64,000 nucleotides of DNA from Phytophthora sp. 'mugwort' (GCA_033558025.1 JAUCEF010000010.1:1885001-1949000), one strand, 5' to 3'; shown: positions 35,491 through 47,439, counted from the stretch's first letter. Made by a program: numbers and translations. The notes: a model not told the origin generated them from the letters alone.

Positions 35491-35689
35491 GTGGTGCAGT
35501 TTCATTTTCACGCTTTCGGTATTGTGCTTTGTACTCAATATTTCCATGCGCGATTCATCGAATCAATCACGCAGCAAATCGCGCAAGGTCACGAAACGCT
35601 TGTGTTCACTATGACACAACGTTAAGTACGATTAATGTCATTGCGAGCGCATAGACCAGGCATGACCAAGGACTGAAAGATTGAATTGG

Positions 35690-36845
35690 GGCGATTCGCT
35701 ACATCAGCAATTTTGGCAAATATATGCGGGAAGGCACAATACCACTGCGTGATGCAAGCAACAGCAGAAGAGCTATACGCTTCAGAAGAAAAAGAAGTTG
35801 CTATTGAAAGGGCAGTTATGAAAAAATATCAACTCGCTGGTCCGACCACAAGCGATGTAATTTCCCCGCTGGAAAATGCAGAAGCGGACCCTGAATATTC
35901 ATTTCGTCCAGCCATCGGGGTCATTTTGTTCCAGTTCGAGAAGTGGCTTGTAGTTCCAGCTTTGCTGCTTAAAAACTGGATCGAATTCTATCACGATGAT
36001 CTGCTTTACCCCGGATGGCAGAAGTAGTTTCGATCAAGGACAAGTTTCTCGTGACCCGGCATGGAAAAGCTGAAAATTTTCGACAAAGCTTGCTTGCCGT
36101 GTAAGCGGGAGCGGGCAAAATTCACGCAGGAAAGCAGGCATACGGACTCCTTCCCCCAACGATGATAACCAACGATAATCGCCCATTCGATGTGGTGTAC
36201 GTTGACCTCGTTTGCCCGCCGGAAGTGAACTTCTATTGCTTTACTGCGCTTGAGCACCAATTGCAGTGGTTTGAGGTTATGATGAGGAGCAGACGCACTG
36301 CAGCCACAACGACGTTGAGCTTCGACCATGTGTGGTTGTGTCGCTATCCGTGGCCAAAATTCGATATCTGATACAAAGTAGTGAGTTCACCGGTGAGGAG
36401 CCCCAGCTGCTCCTCGGTCCATATCAATTAAATTAAAGCCTATCACGGCAAAACAACACAAGCGAGCGCAGTTTTTTGTGATCGTGTTCACCTAGAGACC
36501 CCAACATCGGCCCGACCTCGGTGATCAGCTCGGAGTGGCTATAGATTATGCTGCGTATTCGACTCGTAATCGAGCCTACGTGCCTCACCCGCGCAGTTGA
36601 GGTTGGCGAAGACTCAACCACTCGGTAGCTTCACCTATATGTTTGCCCAAACAGAGGTTTGCTGCGATCATGCAGGAAACTATCGTAAAAATCTGAAGCG
36701 AATCCAGCATTCTTATGAGCCTGGAGATCGATCGAGTGATGCTGCGTATTGTCGCCAGTCGTCCTGGTTAGGGACGGACAAGCGTCATATCGAGGGAGCG
36801 AGTACTGGGGTGACGCGAAAACACAAACCAGCGTACTATGCAAAG
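35690..36845 (+). pseudogene. gypsy E integrase, broken
   Basis: Core pieces include NRPFDVVYVDLVCPPEVNFY near 36178, which carries the first catalytic Asp in YVDL, and FDHVWLCRYPWPKFD near 36320. The C-terminal tail reads YRKNLKRIQHSYEPGDRSS near 36680 and shifts frame after GDR. The second Asp and the Glu were not recognised intact. This is the downstream end of pol in element E. Confidence 0.72.
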
Positions 36846-37528
36846 ATTAATTGATTTGCGGTTAACCAGGCTAATTCACGACTGCTAAAAAAAAAAAAAC
36901 CTGGACGGCAAAAGCGATCCTGCCGCCGTCCTTCCTCCTTACGCCATCCTCGTACTCCTTACCGAGCATGCACGCACGCGCACGCTACCACGGTGCAAAC
37001 CAGTCGTTCACGTGACACTCCTTCTGACTCTGTCCATGTCCGCACCTTGGTTCCGACGCTTCGGCCATCCATGCCTTCCGTCCTGGAGTTGTCCTTCGTT
37101 CCGGCCGCATCCCCCTGAGTGCTGCTCCGCCACATCCGGGAATGACAGCGGCCCTTAGCCGCCCGTACAATCCAGCGTCGCGTCCCAGAAAATCTTGCGA
37201 ATCCGATCACTAAAGTGCAACTTGGGACCGGACGCCAAACTCGTCTTCATACAATGTCGCATTCAGTCGTTGCTCGCGTTGAACTTGCCGAGGAACGAAC
37301 TGGACCGAGCCCACGACGTCGCCAACCGTTCCTACTCGGGACAGTATCCCTGCTCGCGGCAGACGAAAATTGGTGAGGTTGTCAAAGGGTCATTTCGGTT
37401 CGAAAAAGGCCCGATACCGGGACAGCGCAGTCAAGAGTGAACATCCGACGCATTTTTCCCTGCGGAAGTGTAGGGAGATCGACTAGGACCCTGTACTCCT
37501 TCTACTTTCATCCATCGCGCGTAACCGC

Positions 37529-37672
37529 ACCCGGGTTCAATGGACCTTTTCGGATACACCAACTTTTTTGCATTCATGAGCTAAGGCGCACGCAAGGGAT
37601 TCATAATTAGCAAACAGGAGCAGGAGAGTGCTAGCATTAACATCTTAATCAACTCTCAATTTCTCTTTAGGG
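37529..37672 (+). repeat. Candidate 3' LTR part of gypsy E
   Basis: This is the partner of 31359-31497, beginning CCCGGGTTCAATGGACC and ending CTCAATTTCTCTTTAGGG. It is followed at 37697 by an ATG-started plus-strand frame (MRRVHRKERVEMQAKV) that soon meets a stop, so this copy could instead be the start of another element. Confidence 0.55.
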
Positions 37673-39690
37673 CACAACCGTTTCTTGGCAACCACAATGC
37701 GACGTGTGCACCGGAAGGAAAGGGTAGAGATGCAAGCAAAGGTACTGCAATTCGAGCAGCTTGGGACCGCTGTCAATGCGGCCATTGCTAAGGTGTGAAC
37801 AAAATTGGCGTCGGTGGAAGATGCAATGCAAGGCTCAGAGGAGACCGAATCGCTAGTGCCTAGATTGCAGGCACGGCATGACCCAGCCGAACAACGGTCT
37901 CGCCGAGACATTAAAGACGCCCTCGGTGTCAATCATCGTGTGGCACAGACTATCTGCGCCAAGATCCCAGCTGAGTTCAAGGCTTTGGGACGACTTGTCG
38001 ACAGAATAGAAATATAGCTATTGTCCGTTAAGATGGAATGCTATCATGAGTTTTCGGTGCTTCAGCATTCGTTTTCAATTCCTTGGTAAACTACTTTGGT
38101 TTAGTTGTCAACAGCAAATGTGCAAGTTTGGTTTACGTATCAACAGCAATGTGCGAATAAAAGGAGTAGGCTGAGAGGACCTCGCGAGCGAAGAGAGCTT
38201 AAGCAGACGATACTGTATCGTACATGCTACCAGTTGAAGCCGCCCATCCACTTGCATTCCACGGTTCCAAAACGTTCGCCCAATAGATCGGATCATTCGT
38301 GTCAACTCATCTCCCGTCCCCACGGGGCACCCGCGAGGAATGTGCCTAGCGGCGACGTACATGCTGAAAGTATAATCATGCAGCCTGTATTGCAGATTCC
38401 CATAAGCCTCGCAGACATGCCAAACAAATTTTCAATCGCGTAAATGGTGTTGTCTTTGCTGCCTCCAAAGCGAAGATGCAGTAGTTGCGCTCAAATATTG
38501 GTATTCTGGCGAATATTTTACATTATACCCCGCAACGTTGCTCGGAAAATCCAACCGACCTCTCCAATAATTAGCTAACAAGATGAACACATGACGCCCG
38601 GATATCGTTGAGGCTTGATCACCCCCATTGCATCTGAGCAGCCGAAGTTCCAGAGCGACAATGGCTGCTGCAGCGAAGATGGTGAATCGGGTACTGGGTA
38701 AGCCTTGGCATGATCGCACCAAGCCATACGCGACAAAGGTAAGCATTGCCGTTACAGACAACTACGGGAAAACCGATCGACACACAAATCCGGCTTTTGA
38801 CAGGGCACCAAAGTAATACGAACTATTTTAGCCAATCCGTAGGGAATTCCTAGTAAGGGCATCACCTTTATCAAATGTAATCCATCCGGTGTTGTGCTTC
38901 ACAACCTTAACAAATCCGGTGCCGGATTTTTTTGTCGGGTCCAGTGATTGCATTTTTAGTATGAAGGATGACATTCGATAGTGCCGGATTTCTCCGTCGT
39001 TTTGTTTCTGTAAATGCTGTTCATCAATGGAGGTTTAAGAGACAATCCAATGTAACGTGCCATATAACGTCGAGCCTTCCCAACTGTTTGGCCAGGTGTA
39101 TTACCATGACAACTCGCACTTCTAGCGCTGGCTTGGCGACATGTAGCTGGCACGCTACGTCAGTACATGCGGTGGGGGATTGCGCGACGGGAATAGCGCG
39201 ACGATCGTTTGACAACATGGGCTGTGTGACCTCCAAAGACACCGCATCTGGAACCGCTCTACTGACATTGCCGGCGGTAGCTAGCGACGGTGATGGTTCT
39301 TACCTGACAACACTACACAAGGGGATACAACAGTGTATTCCCTTAAGTGATGCTGCCTCGTCCTCTTATCTTCGTTTCCCAAGGGTAATCTTAGTGGCGC
39401 AAAGCCTCATTTGCCTGGGAGCGGCGTGAATGGTTAGCTTTAGACTAAATCAACAACGAACAGGACGAGGCCCCTCTTCGACCTGTCGCTAGTGTGTTGT
39501 CGACAAAGACTGGTGCTCGTGCTGTGCGGGTATAAACTCGCCTCGAAGATCGGAAAAACAGATTCCCGTCGGCTCCCCGCCGAGTATTCAACCATTTCGA
39601 AGGATCATATCGGTTTGGCAAAGGAGTACTAGTCTATTGTCTCACTTGCCTGGGAGCGGCGTGGAGGCACCCCACATTGAATTCCTTCAC
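37673..39690. other. No gene recognised
   Basis: Helix-prone, Ala/Glu/Gln-rich plus-strand translation at 37697-38015 is interrupted by a stop. Otherwise only unassigned short frames are seen. An 18-bp exact direct repeat, TTGCCTGGGAGCGGCGTG, occurs at 39411 and 39646. A small palindrome AATCCGGTGCCGGATT lies near 38920. Confidence 0.45.
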
Positions 39691-40815
39691 GCGAATCACT
39701 GGCACATCAACTTGGGCAATCCGGCGGTGCCTTCCGACGTCAATACGGGGTAGTCCTCGAATCGCGAAGACATCGAACGCCCGAGAAGTTTAATGTTGAG
39801 CCGATCTGCACCTTCGTTCAGCAGCTTGGTTACACCTCCGATACCCACGGAGTGAGTTAAATATCGTACAGCATCTAAACCCGCATCCGTGGCCGCGGCC
39901 TCGATGACCTTCGCGAGTTGCCCGGATGATACGTCGCCGGAGTCGTCCACTTCGAGAGCTGGTCCATCAGGCCTTGTCCCAGTAGTTTGCCGCTTTCTTT
40001 ATCCCGTGGGCAGATCGAACTGGGCACAGCACTGGGTCGTCCGACGCGTGCTGAAATTGTAATTCTTCCTTGCCAAATTGATTGTTTTTCCTTCCACATA
40101 ATAGGATACCAACGATTTTCGCTTCCGCGGCTTAGCTATCTAACCTTTGTTTCCCCAAAACTGAATATCGCTAAGTCGAAGCACGAAGGGGTGTGCTTTG
40201 TGCCGATGAAGAGGTACTCTAATCGACGCAACAAAACGAAGTACGGCATCATTAAGCACAAAGGAGCTGATGGTTAGGTTGGTTGATATCCGACATAGTG
40301 TAGATCCGCCGGAGTAAGCTCGGCGACAACAGTTGCTGCTTAACGACCTGATTCGCGAAACGCCGGATGCAGCGCAACAGCAACGCATGCTTGGCAATAA
40401 CGCCAGGGTCGTATCCATGCTCAAACCTATGACGGCAAGCACTGCGAACGATTTGGCTCAAATAATGTCGTACAAGTTGTTTTTGGTCTGACGCTTCATC
40501 CCGAAATTTCACTGATACACAACGAATCCGCCGGGTTGGGCAGTGGACGCAGAGGTCGCGTAACGAGGAAGCTACGAGGCATACTGCATAAACTCACAAA
40601 AAATTCACTGCATCCAAGCACGGAAATAGGCTAAGCGCGAAGATCCAGCTAAAGCTCCCGCGCGGAGCAGCGCTCCCAGAACTGCAACAGTTTACGCAAG
40701 CTCGGCGGGATTGTGACCTGCGTCCAGCCAGCACAAAAATTAGTAAACGGTCGTGCTTTGGCCTTTGATCCTCAGATACGGCTGCTGGCATCCGCCACAC
40801 GCTATCCACACCCGG
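39690..40815 (-). pseudogene. Crypton-type tyrosine recombinase, broken
   Basis: This enzyme would move DNA by tyrosine-recombinase strand exchange. From high to low coordinates the minus strand has an N-terminal part (RHYLSQIVRSACRHRF, LSPSLLRRIYTMSDINQPNH, 40252-40512). Next comes CPVRSAHGIKKAANYWDKA near 40000, and then a C-terminal part at 39696-39950 with THSVGIGGVTKLLNEGADRL, IKLLGRSM and FEDYPVL. The Arg of the family HSxR box is Gly here, while the presumed nucleophile Tyr in FEDYP is kept. Frameshifts separate the pieces. The match to oomycete Cryptons is from memory of the family motifs. Confidence 0.8.
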
Positions 40816-40916
40816 AAAATGAGTTACCGATACGTAAAAGTAGTAACGAACTTCGTGTAGAGCGATAATCGCAAGAGGAGCTGAGAGAACAGATTACGAG
40901 ATGCCGGCTTGTTGCC

Positions 40917-41165
40917 TCAAGCAATTGCGGAGGTGTTGTCAAATTCACGGTAGTCAAGATCACAATCTGCCACGGACCAAAGCAATCCCCAAGCCAGGGC
41001 ACCATAGTCCGCGCTCATCCATTCACGCGTGTTCATATTGAAAGTACTTGGCCGGCCTTCCTTTAGATCGCGTATATATGAGAGTTCTTCTTCATCAAAA
41101 CGGACTCGGAGATATGCGCGACGAGCTGAATAGAGCGCGCGCAACCCTTCATCACTTGCATCCAT
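40917..41165 (-). CDS. Hypothetical 82-residue frame upstream of the Crypton recombinase
   Basis: ATG at 41165 opens a clean frame rich in acidic and aromatic residues (EEELSYIRDLKEGRP, WMSADYGALAWGLLW). It lies directly upstream of the recombinase on the same strand. It could be a first exon or N-terminal extension of the Crypton protein, a separate small gene, or a fragment. I do not recognise the family. Confidence 0.35.
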   Translation of the reverse strand: MDASDEGLRALYSARRAYLRVRFDEEELSYIRDLKEGRPSTFNMNTREWMSADYGALAWGLLWSVADCDLDYREFDNTSAIA

Positions 41166-41169
41166 GAAG

Positions 41170-41905
41170 GCCCCGACCGCCGGGCGTTAGGGGGCAAGGA
41201 AATCGCGCCAGCGGAACGGCATTTTACTCAGTGCATGACAAGACCGCAAGAAGCCACAGAAGATCATCACAAGCATCATCCGGAGAAGAACGTCGCTTGG
41301 CTACATCGCGTAGAGACCAAAGAAGCTTGCCGAGCTGGGTTCGCGTCGCGCGGGGCTTATCGAGGAGACCGCGCATGCGACGACGTGTTTTGTCGATATT
41401 TGCAAGCTAGATTTATAACGTCCGGCGGTGGAGATCTCATTCTAGCCCAAGTGTGATAGAGCGTCACACAGCAATTGTTCCCCTGCCGCCTGCTGTCGTG
41501 AAATTCGGCTCGATCGAAGTTGGAAACGGCGCTGCTGTGCAAGACAGCTTTTGGTTAGAAAGTCACTATGGTTTGGATCGGCCGATATTGAGCATCTTGA
41601 CGCTGGTGATTACTCAGCACCAACTGCTGCAACTTGCCCTCACGGGTTGTGACGCGAAACTTAGCTGTGGAGGTCCTCAAGTTCTTCCCAAATCGATATG
41701 CTGCGAGCACCGGCTGTTGATGGTCCACGTGTCCTCGTCGGCGGTGATCAAGGCCCTGGCGGTTGCTAGGCCCGTTGTGCGAGGCTGCATTTCCGCTGAG
41801 GTCGCCACTTCAGTGTTCGACCAGGTCTTCGCTGCAGGACGGAGCGGCCGGGTCCAGTACGCGTCTGCTACATAGGATTTGTCCAGTCCCTCCAGGTCCT
41901 ACATG
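41170..41905. other. No gene recognised
   Basis: A 140-codon plus-strand frame at 41453-41875 has no recognisable motif; its translation is hydrophobic and Val/Ala-rich in the second half. It is treated as unassigned. Confidence 0.35.
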
Positions 41906-41910
41906 TCTTC

Positions 41911-42128
41911 ACTGGAGCTGCCGTCAAAATTTCAGTGGGCCCCTGAGCTGGCAAATGACTTGGAGTCAGAATGGTTAAACAACGCCATTATACCCCAACA
42001 TCAGCGAAACAACGCCATTAAACCCCAACATCAGCGAGAGTTGGGGTTTAATGGCGTTGTTTAACCATTCTGACTCCAAGTCATTTGCCAGCTCAGGGGC
42101 CCACTGAAATTTTGACGGCAGCTCCAGT
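41911..42128. repeat. 218-bp foldback element with ~89-bp near-perfect arms
   Basis: The left arm starts ACTGGAGCTGCCGTCAAAAT and the right arm ends with its exact reverse complement; over roughly 89 bp I see one mismatch. The centre holds a second copy of a ~30-bp unit (AACAACGCCATTA...CATCAGCG). The shape suggests a MITE/foldback or a palindromic duplication formed recently. No target duplication was recognised. Confidence 0.88.
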
Positions 42129-42129
42129 C

Positions 42130-42815
42130 GAAGGCGTATGCTGCTCATCCATTTGAGCCTTCGTCTCAATAGCTAGGGCTACATTTGCGCTACCAGCGGC
42201 TGCTTCGCAGCGATGCTGGGGCAGTCGGCCTTGTAGTGGCCTGGTTTGTGGCAGTAGTGACGCAGCAGGCCCCCGACTCCCACGAGCTGCATCTCCATCC
42301 TGCCGTCCCCGTTGGCGTCCATCAGCATTACGATTACCAAAACGGCGACGTCCCGCACGTGAGCGATTTCTTTTATGTTGTGTCACTGCTTCCGTATTGG
42401 CGGCTTCTCACCGGTCACCAACCAGTGATTACTGTTAACAGCATTGCGGCAAGCTGCCTCCGCCATTACGTTGCTTACATGACTGGCCACGCAATAGGCG
42501 TCTCTTGTATGTACTAGTAGTAGTTAAGTTGGCCTTCTATTTACGTTATGTGCTTACTGTTCTATATCAAGCCTAAACTCTAAACTGGCAAATGTAGAGA
42601 TCTGCCTGTCTTCGTCAAAGCTTTCACCTCGATCTTTTCCTTCGACCTTGCATGTGGTGGATGTGCCATATATGTTATAGTGAATCCTCCCTTGAGGCCT
42701 TGTTCGGTCGATCTGGGCCTTCACGTCAAGGCGAATATGTATCTGGACTGTTGTGTTCACTCTGGGGGGAAGCATGCGCACAGAGAATCCCAACTCCTCC
42801 GCACGTTGGTGGTTT
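42130..42815. other. No gene recognised
   Basis: There are short frames on both strands only, with no motif. A CTAGTAGTAG word lies near 42514. Confidence 0.4.
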
Positions 42816-42819
42816 AACG

Positions 42820-43110
42820 GGAACGCGAGGGGATCACCAGGCTCGATGCGTTTTGGTGTAATTTAGTAAATTAAACACGCGGAGTGTCACCAGGCCTTCC
42901 GTGCGTTGGTGCTTGTACTTCTCGAGCGCGAGGGATCACCGTGTCCACGCGCCTTAATACTTGGTTCTTCGCGAGCGCTCAAAGGAGTACCGAGTCCTCG
43001 GTCACCTTGGCGATGTTATCTTCCTGGATGCGAGGGGTCCTCCAGGTCCGTCACAACTTGGTGTTGAGGTTGGATACACGCGAGGGTCACCAGGCCCCGC
43101 AGGCTGCAGC
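42820..43110. repeat. Degenerate ~50-bp minisatellite
   Basis: Variants of a core such as GCGAGGGGATCACCAGGC recur near 42826, 42881, 42932, 43032 and 43080, with linked words such as CGTTGGTG between them. Spacing is about 48-55 bp, with one doubled gap where a unit has decayed. Confidence 0.7.
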
Positions 43111-43114
43111 GAAG

Positions 43115-44185
43115 TAGAAAGTTTTGGTGGCACTAGGCTGCTTACTTCCGTGCTTGGCGCACAGGAACACCCTATCTCCGTTTCACAGCCCCATGCGGGG
43201 GGAGGGACTCCGCGTCCTAGAATAAAGATCTTCCAAATAAGACCTGAAGGTAGACAGGAGACCATTTATGCCTAACAGCGCGAAATGAAGTGCCGGGGCG
43301 TAGCGCAGGTAGCTCTCTTAGTCGTGGAGCGAGACGGGCACCATTCAAACTTTCACTACTGCCGCGTAGTGGCGGCGCATCGCTAGTAACCTCCTCATAA
43401 GAACGATAAGGTGCACGACCAGTTTAAGTCAGGACCACAGAAGGTCCACTTTGGGCAGCCATAATTTCTTCGCAGATGATTGTGGGAGTTTTATTTGCAT
43501 AGGCGATATTTCTGAAGTTGAAGGAATTTCACATGTTTTCCCTGTTTCTGATACGCTTGGTGTGAGTGCGTTCCAATCGAACAAATGACAGGTGCTGATG
43601 TCGTCAGAAAATCGGTTAAGTCATTAATTTGACTTGATTTCAGTATTACTCCAGGTATATAAAACATCCAGTTTCAAAATTCGCTTAAACTCCGCTATTT
43701 CCCCGTATAAGAATTTTTTTAAAGACACAAAGTTAAAACGTCTACCCCAAAGTGTGTAGTAGTGCTGAAGTTACAAGCTCGCCGCGTTCAGAACGGGTTC
43801 TGATGAGGCTGCTGTGTTTGCTGTTGTTGCTCTTGGGTTCCTTTGGCGATTTTGCCTTATTTGCCCCCTTAGGAGTTTTGGATCTCTTTGTTTTATTGTT
43901 CCGCCTTCATGATGTCCTTCATGTACTGCCTTGACGGCGTCGACTTTTTCTTGGGCCATGTATGTTTTCCTCATTCGTTTACCTGTGAAGCAAAAACCAA
44001 ACTGAAAGATGGAGTGTTTGTCAACCAAGCGGTTGGCTCGTTAAGTGCAAATAGTGGATAAATATCGCCACTGTCCACAAATACATTAAACGTTTTGCGA
44101 CTGGCCCGGAAACTGGCACATGGTTTATCTTATCTTTTTTTTTATTGGCCAGCGGCCTTGAAGCAGTAAGTTGTGAATAGTAATA
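43115..44185. other. Unassigned, with a possible helix-turn-helix fragment
   Basis: Most of the stretch is AT-rich with no gene. On the minus strand at 43771-44028 the translation contains MRKTYMAQEKVDAVKAVHEG, which resembles the start of a helix-turn-helix DNA-binding domain of transposase N-termini, then turns Lys/Arg-rich and stops. It is too short for a firm call. Confidence 0.35.
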
Positions 44186-44189
44186 GCAG

Positions 44190-46480
44190 CGGTGAGGCAC
44201 GACGAACGACGAAAATGCTCACCATTTACAGAACTGCAACACCGCGCTTATTGTAAGAGAGCAATGGAGCGCGAAAAGATTTATTTAAGAGCCAAGTACG
44301 ACAGACAAGAAATGAACGCAATGTGCTTGGTAAGACAGCAGACAGGACCACATTCCCTCGAGCGTACGCGTCCAACGAGGACAAGTCGATCAGCAAGACA
44401 CCTCTTCGGGGCCTACAAAAATATGGAAGTGTTGACCAAGAAGTGCTTCACAAGCGTGTGAACAAAAAGCCTGCATTTTGCCCACAAGAAAATTGGTTTG
44501 TTAGCTTCATGATATTTTTCGTTCCTCAAGCTATGGCCCTGTGCGCAAGTGCTCATCAGAGTTATGGTCGAGCTACCTGAGTCAAAGCGCCATCCTGAAA
44601 GGGTCGAGCAGTACAAGGGTTCGCGTGTCAATATCAATTAAATATATCGACAATATCAATATAGACCATCGGCCGGCGTTGGTCTACAGAGCAATCGCAC
44701 GCGCAAAACAAATATGGTGGAAGCTGCAGAAGGCAAGTACGACAAGACCTCTCCGTTTTTGAAATCATTCGTGCACCAAAACCCTGGATCTACAGCATGC
44801 TATCAGCTAAATAACCACGGCCGCTTTTTCAGGACATTCTTGGCTGTCAGGTCGCTTGTTGCATGCCAAAACAAATGGGTGCCATTGTTGGAATGGGATG
44901 GCACACACATGCAAAATGCTTACTACAATGGCCTGTGCGTCCTGCTCGTCGGAAAAGATGGAGACTGAGGAAACGTTCTTGCAGCTGCGGCATTCATTCA
45001 CAGGGAAACGTCCAAAACATTAGAGTGGTATTCCGCAATTTACGCAGTCGCCGGCATCAAACTCCATAATCGAGCTCTGTTCACAGACAGAGGAAAGCAA
45101 CTAGATGCCCAACTCCGTCTCCGTCGCCGTGGTATACATTTACACTTGAAGTTCTGTGCGTTGCACATTTTTTCAGCATGTGCAGCCACTTACGAGTTGT
45201 GGATCCGAACATCAAGAGCGTCAGGGGGCTGTTATTCTCGTTGCAAGCAACAACAACGCTCGCTGAATACGAACAGGTTCTCGCCGAGAGCAACAAACCT
45301 TTCCTGCAACCAGAACGATCAAGGTAATGGGGGCATTGAAAACTCAAACAGTCACCGAGTACTAGAGAATGATACACAGCATGAGCTGGACTAACATTGG
45401 CAACTGTGAGCTCACGCCTGAAGAAACATTAGTCACTCCTGAAGAGACAATAGTTGTTGGTTTGGAATGGAACTTGGTGAAAGCGTACGGTGGCTCCTGC
45501 TCACTAATTGCTGGACGAACAACCAGCGCTGTTGAAGGCCAACACAACGCGCTGCTCCTAGCAGGTGTTTGCGACAGTCAAGTTTTTGGGCTCTCGTCCT
45601 GTACTGCAACCTCGACTTAGAGATACTAACCGACAAGAGAAGAAAGCACAAAGATGGACGGACGAGGTCCATCCACACGATGACTCCGCACGCAAAGGCA
45701 TGTTCGACAAAAAGGTGTGGGCTGCTACAGCATCTTCTGTACGCAAAAATTTAGGCTCCATCTTCCACGTCGATGATATGTTGACTAGCATCGATGGCGA
45801 AGACACGGTGCTACTCGGTGTCAAGCCGACCGCAGGACACGAGCATTCACGGTTGACTTCACTACTTGACATTTACACGTTGTACAGATAGGCAACACTT
45901 GCAGTTGCCGTGTCGACATATAAAGACTGCCGTGTACAGTCAGAGTGGCTCTCCGTCGACAATTATGTGGGCCTACAAATATTTTCGCCACGCCTACACG
46001 GTTCCTTCATACGTCCATGCTTTCCAGCGCGCTACCATCAGTCTTCTTTCATGCCCGCATTGCTGGCCGAAAAGAATATTCTTCAGCCTCCGTTAGACAA
46101 TCAAGCAGGTCGCTATCACGCGCAGCAAAAAGAGACGCATCCAACCGAGTGAACGAGTTCCCAGCAGAGATGCACAGAAAAGAAACCAACCGCCCAGACG
46201 AATCAAGAAGAAAAGCTAAAACTCCAACGAGAGAGTTGCAATGGCAGTCAAGATGCGTGCGTTTTTCAGCGGCAGAATTCGTGCGAAGGAAAAAAAAACG
46301 GAAAAGTACACTTGCAGTTTGTGCGGGAAAACTGATCATCATAATGCAGAGAGATTTTCAAACCGATCAAAAGGAAGCGTGGACGACTTCATTCGACTTG
46401 GCGTGTACATCGTGGGTTCCTGCCCACTGGAACTGCTGCAACACCGTGATGAATACGGCGTCAGAAGCTGGTAATCCGAA
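44190..46480 (+). pseudogene. Mutator-like (MULE) transposase with SWIM finger, broken
   Basis: Transposase blocks on the plus strand are GSTACYQLNNHGRFFRTF near 44790, then CQNKWVPLLEWDGTHMQNAY and YNGLCVLLVGKDGD near 44870-44968. The first catalytic Asp is in EWDGTH. ALFTDRGKQLDAQLRLR (second Asp region) follows near 45072. A SWIM-type finger, CTDRQHLQLPCRHIKTAVYS, is at about 45878-45937. A zinc-knuckle-like CSLCGKTDHHNAERF closes the protein near 46310. Stops and frame changes occur throughout, so this copy is dead. The N-terminal part from 44192 is basic and less certain. Confidence 0.85.
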
Positions 46481-46484
46481 GATC

Positions 46485-47435
46485 GTGAGCGAGTATAGGT
46501 TTTAATCTATTCGGTTAGGGGTCTGGCTTCCCTACAGAGCATATACAGAACGAAGTCCAATTAGACGCAGATAAGCATTGCCTACACAGCAATGTTTACC
46601 TTGGATAGTGCTTGAGTTTGTAAGGACCACTCAATGCCTTCGAGCAACCTTCTCTTCGGGTTTGGGAGCACTGGGCCTTGTTACCACACCACTCACCCCC
46701 TCCCCACATGCGGATCAAACAAAGGTGTCCAAATACGTCAGGCAGACCCGGGTTATTGTTACGTAGTTTCGATCATTCCACAGACCAAAGTTATACAGCC
46801 GGCACGAGACAAAACTCAATTACAGTGTTGTCGTTTAGCCGTAGAAGTAGCATACGCATTGCTGCGAACTAGAGCCTGAAGGAGAGAAACATGTCACAAA
46901 GCAGAACGCCACCAGAAAAAGCGCTAGCGGTCATTTCAACTGCACGAACGCACACTGTTTTCCTGCTTATCGCGGGATGCTTTACCTTGCTCTTGTCGTT
47001 CTTCTCGGGGCCGTACGTCTTGACCACTAAGCCGTTAGTTATGCACGGTCCCCTCGCTGCGTCAAACTGTACGCAACAAGAGGCAGGATACATTAGTTAA
47101 AATGATACTAGTATTACTTAAATGATCTTCGCGATCTACGCACACCGATATACGTTCTGTAGTGGACGCGCAGCCTTTCCAGGACGCCGGGTAGTCTACA
47201 TCGACGATCGTAGTCAGAAGCGCAGCATCTCAATCGCATCAGGCTCTCCAAAGCTACCCACAAAGTGAAATCTGCGTGTGAACCGCAAATGTGATCAGCT
47301 GCCATTTTTCTTAGCCCCGTCCCAGTCCATGTGCCAGTTCAGGGACAGTCGCAAAAAGATTGATGTATTTGTGGCCAGAGATGATAATTATCCCGAAAAT
47401 TGTCCCTACCGTTCGCTGTGACACACGTCACAGAT
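46485..47435. other. No gene securely recognised
   Basis: An ATG-started 69-residue plus-strand frame (46891-47100) has one strong hydrophobic helix, FLLIAGCFTLLLSFFSGPYV, with a polar N-terminus and an acceptable A at -3. It could be a small membrane protein or chance. The rest shows nothing recognisable. Confidence 0.35.
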
Positions 47436-47439
47436 TTGA

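Larger units (their letters stand above)
31359..37672 (+). mobile_element. Ty3/gypsy retrotransposon E (plus strand)
   Basis: Gag with a zinc knuckle, reverse transcriptase, RNase H and integrase pieces occur in order on the plus strand, in the same general type as element D (shared WLCRYP, SLRVKRWK and FGKF/FERLPMG blocks). A direct repeat at 31359-31497 and 37529-37672 brackets the coding part and may be the LTR pair, though the repeats are short and diverged. All genes are broken. Confidence 0.75.
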
